Below, in pieces: positions 58,047-64,000 of a DNA stretch of 64,000 nucleotides (position 1 is its first letter; every line of letters starts with the position of its first letter). The translations under genes were made by a program, and so were the position numbers. Origin of the DNA: an uncultured Burkholderiales bacterium (GTDB lineage: Bacteria > Pseudomonadota > Gammaproteobacteria > Burkholderiales > Burkholderiaceae); assembly GCA_946480465.1 (NCBI GenBank), contig CAMLJY010000004.1:1-64000 (forward strand), in the 5' to 3' direction. A model generated the notes under the pieces. That model was given only the letters and a program-made list of their open reading frames with translations, had not been told where the DNA came from and did not search any database.

Positions 58047-59837
58047 ATGGGCATGACCGTCAGCGACCAATTGCTGCAGCGCCTGCATGAGTGGGGCGTC
58101 CGCCGCATCTACGGCTACCCGGGCGACGGCATCAACGGCCTGATGGGCGCCTTCGACCGCATGGGCGACCGGATGCAGTTCATCCAGGCCCGGCACGAGG
58201 AACTGGCGGCCTTCATGGCCACCGCGCATGCCAAGTTCAGCGGCGAGGTGGGCGTGTGCATGGCCACCTCGGGTCCCGGCGCCATCCACCTGCTGAACGG
58301 CCTGTACGACGCCAAGGCTGATCACCAGCCGGTGCTGGCCATCGTCGGGCAGCAGGCGCGCGCGGCGCTGGGCGGCGACTACCAGCAGGAGGTGGACCTG
58401 GTGAGCCTGTTCAAGGACGTGGCCCACGAGTACGTGCACATGGCCACCGTGCCGGCGCAGGTGCGGCACCTGGTGGACCGCGCGATGCGCATCGCGCGCG
58501 ACCGCCGCAGCGTCACCTGCCTGATCGTGCCCAACGACCTGCAGGAACTGGACGCGGTGGAGCGGCCGCCGCGCGAGCATGGCACCGTGCACTCCGGCAT
58601 CGGTGTCACCTATCGCCCGGCGGCACCGGCCGAACCCGAGCTGCGCGCCGCCGCCGACGTGCTGAATGCCGGCCGCCGGGTGGCCATCCTGGCCGGCGCC
58701 GGCGCGCTGCATGCCACGGACGAGCTGATCGCGGTGGCCGAGCAGCTGGGCGCGGGCATCGCCAAGGCGCTGCTGGGCAAGTTCGCGGTGCCCGACGAGC
58801 TGCCCTTCGTCACCGGATCGATCGGCCTGCTGGGCACCGTGCCCAGCTGGGAGCTGATGACCGGCTGCGACACGCTGCTGATGGTGGGCTCGTCGTTCCC
58901 GTACAGCGAGTTCCTGCCCGAGGAAGGCCAGGCGCGCGGCGTGCAGATCGACCGCGACGGCCGCAAGCTGTCACTGCGCTACCCGATGGAGGTGAACCTG
59001 GTGGGTGACAGCCAGCGCACGCTGCAGGCGCTGCTGCCGCTGCTGAAGCGGCAGGAAGACCGGCGCTGGCGCGACGAGATCGAAGCCAAGGTGCGCCAGT
59101 GGTGGACCGTGGTCGACAAGCGGGCGATGAACGCGGCCAAGCCGATCAACCCGCAGCGGGTGTTCTGGGAGCTGTCGCCCCGGCTTCCGGACAACGCCAT
59201 CGTCACCTGCGATTCCGGCTCCGCCGCCGCCTGGTACGCACGCGACCTGAAGGCGCGGCGCGGCATGATGGGCTCGTTGAGCGGCGGCCTGGCCACCATG
59301 GGCAATGCGGTGCCGTATGCCACCGCGGCCAAGATGTGCCACCCCGACCGCCCGGTGATCGCGCTGGTGGGCGACGGCGCCATGCAGATGCTGGGCCTGA
59401 ACGGCCTCATCACCATCGCCCACCACTGGAAGCGGTGGCGCGACCCGCGCCTGGTGGTGCTGGTGCTGCACAACGCCGATCTCAACATGGTCAGCTGGGA
59501 GCAGCGCGTGAGTGCGGGCGACCCGAAGTTCAGCGCCTCGCAGGACCTGCCCGGGTTCCCGTACGCCGGCTACGCGCGCCTGCTGGGGCTGCACGGCCTG
59601 CTCGTCGACCGGCCCGAGGACGTGGCCGCCGCCTGGGAGCAAGCCCTGGCCGCCGACCGCCCCATGCTGCTGGAGATGCTGACCGATCCCGACGTGCCGC
59701 CGCTGCCGCCGCACGTGACCCGGCAGCAGGCGATGAACTACGCCAGGGCCTTGCTGCACGGCGATCCCGACGCGCGCGGCATCGTGATGGCGAGCATGCG
59801 GGAGGTGTGGGACCAGATCGCCACGCGCAAGGCGTGA
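58047..59837 (+). CDS. Pyruvate-oxidase-like thiamine-diphosphate enzyme
   Basis: 596 aa from the ATG at 58047 (CAGGAG eight bases upstream; an in-frame ATG at 57987 lacks a ribosome site). Three TPP-enzyme domains: N-terminal pyrimidine-binding (YPGDGINGLMGAF, catalytic Glu in QARHEELAAFMATAHA), central (VAILAGAGALHATDELIAVA) and C-terminal PP-binding (VGDGAMQMLGLNGLITIAHH, then LHNADLNMVSWEQR). It groups with PoxB and acetolactate-synthase-like oxidases; it lacks the C-terminal membrane-binding helix that PoxB has. It is probably cotranscribed with the DUF4142-Ysc84 gene. Confidence 0.9.
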   Translation: MGMTVSDQLLQRLHEWGVRRIYGYPGDGINGLMGAFDRMGDRMQFIQARHEELAAFMATAHAKFSGEVGVCMATSGPGAIHLLNGLYDAKADHQPVLAIVGQQARAALGGDYQQEVDLVSLFKDVAHEYVHMATVPAQVRHLVDRAMRIARDRRSVTCLIVPNDLQELDAVERPPREHGTVHSGIGVTYRPAAPAEPELRAAADVLNAGRRVAILAGAGALHATDELIAVAEQLGAGIAKALLGKFAVPDELPFVTGSIGLLGTVPSWELMTGCDTLLMVGSSFPYSEFLPEEGQARGVQIDRDGRKLSLRYPMEVNLVGDSQRTLQALLPLLKRQEDRRWRDEIEAKVRQWWTVVDKRAMNAAKPINPQRVFWELSPRLPDNAIVTCDSGSAAAWYARDLKARRGMMGSLSGGLATMGNAVPYATAAKMCHPDRPVIALVGDGAMQMLGLNGLITIAHHWKRWRDPRLVVLVLHNADLNMVSWEQRVSAGDPKFSASQDLPGFPYAGYARLLGLHGLLVDRPEDVAAAWEQALAADRPMLLEMLTDPDVPPLPPHVTRQQAMNYARALLHGDPDARGIVMASMREVWDQIATRKA

Positions 59838-59870
59838 GGCGCGGGCGGTGCTGTCACTGACTGCCGCAGC

Positions 59871-59885
59871 GGCACGGCGCTTGCC
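59871..59885 (+). promoter_or_regulatory. Sigma-54-like promoter, small membrane protein-GH15 unit
   Basis: GGCACGGCGCTTGCC: GGCAC-N5-TTGC with exact spacing. The -12 GC ends 36 bases before the ATG at 59920. Confidence 0.55.
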
Positions 59886-59919
59886 CGCGCTTCCCCGAGA
59901 CGTGGAAGTGAGCTGCCCC

Positions 59920-60138
59920 ATGAGCACCACAGCACGCAGCCGGTGCGCGGCGCTGCGCGCGGCTATGCCGCGGCTGCGCGCCGCCATGCCGCGGCTGCAC
60001 GCCGCGGGCCTCGCCGCCGCCGCGGCGCTTGCCGGCGCGGCCGCCGGGCACTTCCGCATCCGCGCGCAGCCGAAGCAGGGCGGGCCCCAGGTGGAACTGG
60101 GCTTTCGCGAACGCATGGGCCGGCGGGCCGGCCGCTAG
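59920..60138 (+). CDS. Small single-pass membrane protein
   Basis: 72 aa. Arg/Ala-rich N-terminus with a duplicated RAAMPRL unit, one hydrophobic helix (GLAAAAALAGAAAG) and a polar C-terminus (QPKQGGPQVELGFRERMG). No family is recognised. The start is supported by a sigma-54-like site 36 bases upstream; longer frames to 59848 overlap that site. It ends 3 bases before the GH15 start codon, suggesting an operon. Confidence 0.5.
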   Translation: MSTTARSRCAALRAAMPRLRAAMPRLHAAGLAAAAALAGAAAGHFRIRAQPKQGGPQVELGFRERMGRRAGR

Positions 60139-60141
60139 CCG

Positions 60142-62049
60142 GTGGAGGCCGGGGCAGTGCAGGCCGCCCGCGTCCCGCTGCCGGCGTGCGCGGCGCCGCC
60201 CGCCGCCCCGGGTGCCGTCTATCCGCCCATCGAGGACTACGCGCTCATCAGCGACTGCGAGTCGACCGCGCTGGTCGGGCGCGACGGCTCCATCGACTGG
60301 TGCTGCATGCCGCAGATGGATTCGGACAGCAGCTTCGGCCGCCTGCTGGACTGGCACCAAGGCGGCCACTGCAGCATCGCGCCTTCCGGCCCGACCGCCG
60401 TGCAGCGCGGCTACGTGGAGGGCACGGCCGTGCTGCGCACGCGTTTCGACGCTGCGCAGGGCAGCGTCGAGCTGCACGACTTCTTCGCGATGAACGGAGG
60501 GCCCGGCGAGTTCGACGGCACCGACCACCTCGCCCGGCTGGCCCGTGGCCTCAGCGGCGAGGTGGCGTTGCGGGTGGAGGTGGCGCCGCGCTTCGACTTC
60601 GGCACCATCGTGCCGGACCTGCGATGCGTGGGGCCCGGCCTCTACACCGCCTGCGGCAGCAACAAGGGGCTGCTGATCCATTGCAGCCGTCCGCTGGTGC
60701 TGGACCGCGCGGCGTGCATGCTGCGGGGTGACCCGGCACTGTGCCGCGGCGAGACGCTGGCGCTGTCCATCCGCTTCGTGCCGCCCGAGTTCCTGGCCGA
60801 CGCCGTGAGGCGCTGGCACCCCGACGATGGCGAACTGGGCGCGCGGCTGCAGCGTACGCTGGCGTGGTGGACCGGCTGGGAGCGCAGCGGCAGCAGGCCG
60901 CCGCACCCGGACCCGTTCACCCGCCGGTCGGCGCTGACGCTCAAGGCCCTGTGCTTCGAACGCACCGGCGCGCTGGTGGCGGCGGCCACCACGTCGCTGC
61001 CGGAAGCGCCCGGCGGAACGCGCAACTGGGACTACCGCTTCAGCTGGCTGCGTGATTCGGTGCTGGCCGTGCGGGCGCTGCATGCGCTGGGCCACGGGCG
61101 CGAGGCCGACCGCTTCCGTGCCTTCATCGAGCGCAGTGCCGCGGGCAATGCGCGCCAGCTGCAGCTGATGTATGGCGTGGACGGCCGGCGCCGCCTGCCC
61201 GAGATCGAACTGGGCCACCTGGAGGGCTGGCGCGGCGCGCGGCCGGTGCGGGTGGGCAACGGGGCGGCGCGGCAGAGCCAGCTCGACATCTACGGCCACC
61301 TGCTCGAACTGGCCTGGCTCGGCCACGCGAACGACCGCGTGGACCCGGACTACTGGGACTTCCTGGTCCATGCGGTGGACACGGCCTGCGAGCGGTGGTG
61401 CGAACCGGACCACGGCATCTGGGAGATGCGCGACGCACCACGGCATTTCGTGCACTCGAAGGCCATGTGCTGGGCGGCGGCGGACCGCGGCATCGCGCTG
61501 GCGCGGCGGCACGGCCTGCCCGCCCCGTTGGCGCGGTGGCACGGCGCGCGCCAGGCGATGCGCGAGGCCATCGAACAGCATGGCTACGACCCGCGCCGCG
61601 GCGTCTACTGCCAGGCCTTCGGCGAAACCCAGGCCGATGCCGCGCTGCTGTTGCTGCCGCGGTTCGGCTTCGTCGCCTTCGACGACCCGCGGATGCAGCG
61701 CACCGCCGAGTGGATTCGCCGCCGCCTGGACCGCGGCGGCCTCTTGCTGCGCTACGACCGGCCCGATGGCCTGCCGGAGCCGGAAGGCGCCTTCGTGCCC
61801 TGCACCTTCTGGCTGGCCGAGTGCCTGGCGGGCCAGGGCCGGCGCGACGAAGCGCTGCGCGCCTACCAGCGTGCCTGCCGCTGCGCCAACGAGCTGGGCC
61901 TGTTCTCGGAGGAGTTCTCGCGCGATGGCCGCGGCATGCTGGGCAACTTCCCGCAGCTGCTGACGCACCTGTCGCAGGTGACGGCCCGGCTCGCGATCGA
62001 TGCGATGGCGGGGCCGCCGCGCAGCCATGCCTGCGGCCGTGGAGGATGA
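60142..62049 (+). CDS. Glycoside hydrolase family 15 (glucoamylase/trehalase-like)
   Basis: 635 aa from a GTG immediately after the small membrane gene. N-terminal beta-sandwich (YPPIEDYALISDCESTALVG, GSIDWCCMPQMDSDSSFGRLL) and an (alpha/alpha)6 catalytic domain (NWDYRFSWLRDSVLAVRALHA; general-acid Glu in DHGIWEMRDAPRHFVHSKAM; base Glu near NELGLFSEEFS). There is no signal peptide. Bacterial enzymes of this kind act on trehalose or alpha-1,4-glucans, so a stress role through trehalose turnover is plausible. The start codon is uncertain; the N-terminal 30 residues are not conserved. Confidence 0.9.
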   Translation: MEAGAVQAARVPLPACAAPPAAPGAVYPPIEDYALISDCESTALVGRDGSIDWCCMPQMDSDSSFGRLLDWHQGGHCSIAPSGPTAVQRGYVEGTAVLRTRFDAAQGSVELHDFFAMNGGPGEFDGTDHLARLARGLSGEVALRVEVAPRFDFGTIVPDLRCVGPGLYTACGSNKGLLIHCSRPLVLDRAACMLRGDPALCRGETLALSIRFVPPEFLADAVRRWHPDDGELGARLQRTLAWWTGWERSGSRPPHPDPFTRRSALTLKALCFERTGALVAAATTSLPEAPGGTRNWDYRFSWLRDSVLAVRALHALGHGREADRFRAFIERSAAGNARQLQLMYGVDGRRRLPEIELGHLEGWRGARPVRVGNGAARQSQLDIYGHLLELAWLGHANDRVDPDYWDFLVHAVDTACERWCEPDHGIWEMRDAPRHFVHSKAMCWAAADRGIALARRHGLPAPLARWHGARQAMREAIEQHGYDPRRGVYCQAFGETQADAALLLLPRFGFVAFDDPRMQRTAEWIRRRLDRGGLLLRYDRPDGLPEPEGAFVPCTFWLAECLAGQGRRDEALRAYQRACRCANELGLFSEEFSRDGRGMLGNFPQLLTHLSQVTARLAIDAMAGPPRSHACGRGG

Positions 62050-62099
62050 CCTCCAAAGTGAGCGTCAGCCGCGGCGGCTGCCGCCGGCCCGCGGCGCGA

Positions 62100-62114
62100 G
62101 GCACAGCGCTTGCC
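62100..62114 (+). promoter_or_regulatory. Sigma-54-like site before the DUF4142 remnant
   Basis: GGCACAGCGCTTGCC: closest of all to the local consensus GGCACANCGCTTGCC. It now precedes only a gene fragment. Confidence 0.5.
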
Positions 62115-62210
62115 GGCCTCAGGCTGAACCGGCACGCCGGCCTTCGCATCCCCCGCGCAATCCGCGGAACCTGGCAGCCCTCCGCCCGGATGCCGCCCAG
62201 GGCCGCCCGG

Positions 62211-62397
62211 GCCGCTGCGCTGCCCCGCATGGCCGCGCAACTGCGCATCGAGCTTCCGGCCGAGCCGCGCAGACGCGACGCCGACATGCTGCGCGACCTG
62301 CGGGCCACGCCCGCGGGTGACGCGTTCGATCAACGTTATGTCGCCCTTTCCTGCGTGGCCGCGCACCGGAAAACCACGGAGCTATCGCAAGAATCGA
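62211..62397 (+). pseudogene. Remnant of a second DUF4142 gene
   Basis: The frame reads MAAQLRIELPAEP, then MLRDLRAT, DAFDQRYV and VAAHRKTTEL, matching LAAQHRIDLPQEP, MLRDLRAT, DAFDQRYV and VAAHQKATDL of the intact fusion protein at about residues 115-170. The signal peptide, N-terminal helices and everything after this block are missing. The DNA is also closely similar. It is a truncated duplicate. The frame continues without homology to 62507. Confidence 0.8.
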
Positions 62398-62475
62398 GCG
62401 GCCATGCGGGGTGCAGGCCGCGGCGCGCTGACGGCGCATGTGCGGGAAAGGGCTGCGAACCGCGCTGCTGCCGCG

Positions 62476-62490
62476 GGACCTTCGTTTGCC
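62476..62490 (+). promoter_or_regulatory. Weak sigma-54-like site before cvpA-CAP
   Basis: GGACCTTCGTTTGCC keeps GG-N10-GC and TTGC, but the -24 box is altered and the -12 GC is only 15 bases from the ATG. Confidence 0.25.
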
Positions 62491-62503
62491 CGAGCCGGCG
62501 CAG

Positions 62504-63469
62504 ATGAACCTCGCCGGCCTGAACCTCGTTGACCTGGTCCTCGTCGCCGTGATGGCCGCCAGCCTGTGGGGTGGGTGGCGGCGCGGCCTGGCGGCTGGCG
62601 CCGCGGAACTGGCCACGCTGGTGGCCAGCGCGGCGTTTGCGCTGGCGGCCTACCGGCTGCCGGCGCGCTGGCTGGGCGGCGAGGGCTTCGGCGTGTGGGC
62701 GATGCCGCTGGCCTTCCTGGGCAGCTTCCTCGTGGCGCGCGTCGTGCTGGGGCTGCTGGCGGGGCGCCTGCTGGCGGCGCTGCCGGCGCATGCCCACCAG
62801 CACCGCGCCAACCGCGTGCTGGGGCTGCTGCCGGGAGCCGCGAACGGCCTGATCTACGCCGCCATCGTCGCGGCCTTGCTGCTGGCCTTGCCGCTGTTCG
62901 ACGGCTTGACCCTCCAGGCCCGGGAAAGCGCGCTGGCGCAGCGCCTGTCGCGCCCGGCGCAGTGGCTGGAAGCCAGGCTGTCGCCGATCGTCGATCCCGC
63001 CGCCCGCGCGACGCTGGGCCGGCTCACCGTGCGGCCGGGCTCGCGCGAAACCATCCAGCTGCCTTTCCAGGTCGCGCAGCCGCGGCCGCGGCCGGACCTG
63101 GAAGCGCGCATGCTCGAATTGGTCAATGCCGAGCGCGCCGCCGCCGGGCTGCGTCCCCTGCGGTCGGATGCGGACCTGACGCAGGTCGCGCGCCGGCATT
63201 CGGCCGACATGTTCGCCCGCGGCTACTTCTCGCACATCACGCCCGAGGGGCGCGATCCCTTCGAGCGCATGCGCTCGGCCGAACTGCGCTTCGTGGCGGC
63301 CGGCGAGAACCTGGCGCTGGCGCGCTCGCTGCAGCAGGCCCACGACGGCCTGATGGACTCGCCCGGCCACCGCGCCAACATCCTGCGGCCCGCCTTCGGC
63401 CGCCTGGGCGTGGGCGTGCTCGACGGCGGGGTGCGCGGGCTGATGGTGACGCAGAACTTCCGCAATTGA
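62504..63469 (+). CDS. CvpA-CAP fusion membrane protein
   Basis: 321 aa. Four TM segments of the CvpA/colicin V production type (about 1-145: LNLVDLVLVAVMAASLWGGWRRG) are joined to a periplasmic CAP/SCP-PR1 domain (about 205-320: MLELVNAERAAAGLRPLRSD, ARRHSADMFARGYFSHITPEG, SPGHRANILRPAFGRLGVGV) with the family's His/Glu pocket residues. CvpA-CAP fusions occur sporadically in proteobacteria; the function is unknown. It is flanked by two decayed gene fragments. Confidence 0.9.
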   Translation: MNLAGLNLVDLVLVAVMAASLWGGWRRGLAAGAAELATLVASAAFALAAYRLPARWLGGEGFGVWAMPLAFLGSFLVARVVLGLLAGRLLAALPAHAHQHRANRVLGLLPGAANGLIYAAIVAALLLALPLFDGLTLQARESALAQRLSRPAQWLEARLSPIVDPAARATLGRLTVRPGSRETIQLPFQVAQPRPRPDLEARMLELVNAERAAAGLRPLRSDADLTQVARRHSADMFARGYFSHITPEGRDPFERMRSAELRFVAAGENLALARSLQQAHDGLMDSPGHRANILRPAFGRLGVGVLDGGVRGLMVTQNFRN

Positions 63470-63567
63470 GCCGGGGACGGGGCCGTCAGGGCAGGCGCGG
63501 GGCCCTTGCCACGCCATCGCCGGGCCCGGTGGCGCTTGGCGGCCAGGGCGATGCCCCCGCGCGACGC

Positions 63568-63582
63568 GGAACACCGCTTGCC
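63568..63582 (+). promoter_or_regulatory. Sigma-54-like promoter before the TPP remnant and hydroxy-acid dehydrogenase
   Basis: GGAACACCGCTTGCC: GG-N10-GC with TTGC, matching the site at 54117-54131 in 14 of 15 positions. Confidence 0.5.
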
Positions 63583-63653
63583 GGGTCGGCGGGCACATCA
63601 CCGCAATCGGACGGCGCACCCCACACCGCCTGCCCACAGCAAGGAATCCCGAC

Positions 63654-63734
63654 ATGGCCAAGAGCGTGAGCGTGCTGCTGCCGCAGCGGCTGCATCAATG
63701 GGGCCTGCGGCGCATGGGACTGCCGGGCCGGTGA
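63654..63734 (+). pseudogene. Truncated copy of the TPP-enzyme N-terminus
   Basis: 26 codons, MAKSVSVLLPQRLHQWGLRR, then MGLPGR and a stop. This aligns with the start of the intact TPP enzyme (MGMTVSDQLLQRLHEWGVRR, then IYGYPGDG) with a one-codon deletion. A ribosome-site-like AAGGAA precedes it. It is either a leftover of a duplicated TPP gene or a short leader peptide for the downstream gene. Confidence 0.65.
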
Positions 63735-63741
63735 CCGCCGC

Positions 63742-64000
63742 ATGGCCCCCTGGCACGGTCCCCCCTCGGTGGCGCAGCTCGATGGCTCGCCGCGCCGGTG
63801 CTACTACAGTGGCCGCCGGCTGTCGCGTGCGGTGGCGGTGGATGACCTGCGCGCCATGGCGCACCGGCACCTGCCGCGCTTCGTGCTGGAGTACCTGGAG
63901 GGCGGTGCCGAAGGCGAGACCACGCTCGCGCGCGAGCGCACTGCGTTCGCCGACTGGCGCTTCCTGCCGCGCCAGTTGGTGGACGTGTCGCGGCGCAGCC
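63742..64000 (+). CDS. FMN-dependent alpha-hydroxy-acid dehydrogenase, 5' part
   Basis: The frame is open to the window edge (86 codons). AVAVDDLRAMAHRHLPRFVLEYLEGGAEGE, with ERTAFADWRFLPRQLVDVSRRS, is the start of the LldD/glycolate-oxidase family (conserved LEYLEGGAEdE and LPRxLVDVS). It would oxidise L-lactate or mandelate-like acids at the membrane or in the cytoplasm. It starts 7 bases after the TPP remnant, probably under the same promoter. The catalytic His and FMN lysine lie beyond the window. Confidence 0.85.
   Translation, partial: MAPWHGPPSVAQLDGSPRRCYYSGRRLSRAVAVDDLRAMAHRHLPRFVLEYLEGGAEGETTLARERTAFADWRFLPRQLVDVSRRS

Overview
The window is about 70% G+C, densely coded and lacks any phage, plasmid or insertion-sequence module. 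A PEP-CTERM protein, a DUF2917 protein, tolB-pal-cpoB, gentisate-pathway genes and a DUF1302/DUF1329 pair together suggest the chromosome of a betaproteobacterium of the order Burkholderiales, probably the Rubrivivax/Leptothrix/Ideonella side. This placement is inferred from gene content; no rRNA gene is present.

Layout. 0-12 kb: rmuC, an MFS permease, a MocR-type regulator, a PfkB sugar kinase behind an AT-rich palindrome, a large GGDEF protein with a degenerate EAL domain, a PEP-CTERM protein and a divergent TPR protein. 12-27 kb: a catabolic block with a CoA-transferase, a CitE-like lyase, a XylR-type sigma-54 activator, an aldehyde dehydrogenase with a good sigma-54 promoter and a candidate upstream activator palindrome, a coniferyl-alcohol-dehydrogenase-like SDR, and a DUF1302/DUF1329/YCF48-like/MMPL module. 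27-30 kb: gentisate dioxygenase and fumarylpyruvate hydrolase with a divergent LysR regulator. 30-33 kb: a five-repeat PPC protein with nine Gly-Ser-Lys tripeptides, encoded 25 bases after a TPR-GNAT acetyltransferase. 33-47 kb: tRNA-Ala(CGC), a rubrerythrin/Fe-S protein/DUF3501 set, rarD, a MoaD-BNR pair, a MarR-GNAT fusion, tolB-pal-cpoB without tolQRA, a TsuA-like transporter, tcdA and two tRNA-Lys genes.

47-64 kb is the most unusual part. It holds genes of envelope and stress character: YihY, SDR, SPFH slipin with NfeD protease, an epimerase-SPW-VKOR fusion, a PRC-barrel protein, an AI-2E permease, a DUF4142-Ysc84 fusion, a pyruvate-oxidase-like TPP enzyme, GH15, CvpA-CAP and an FMN hydroxy-acid dehydrogenase. 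Most transcription units start behind a site of the form GG-N10-GC, typically GGCACANCGCTTGCC, which is the -24/-12 spacing of a sigma-54 promoter. At four sites the -12 GC lies 35-36 bases before a start codon. The island also carries two decayed paralogue fragments, of the DUF4142 gene and of the TPP-enzyme gene, each behind its own copy of the site. I read this as a sigma-54-linked stress/envelope regulon that has grown by local duplication. The promoter assignment and the regulon are inferences from sequence.
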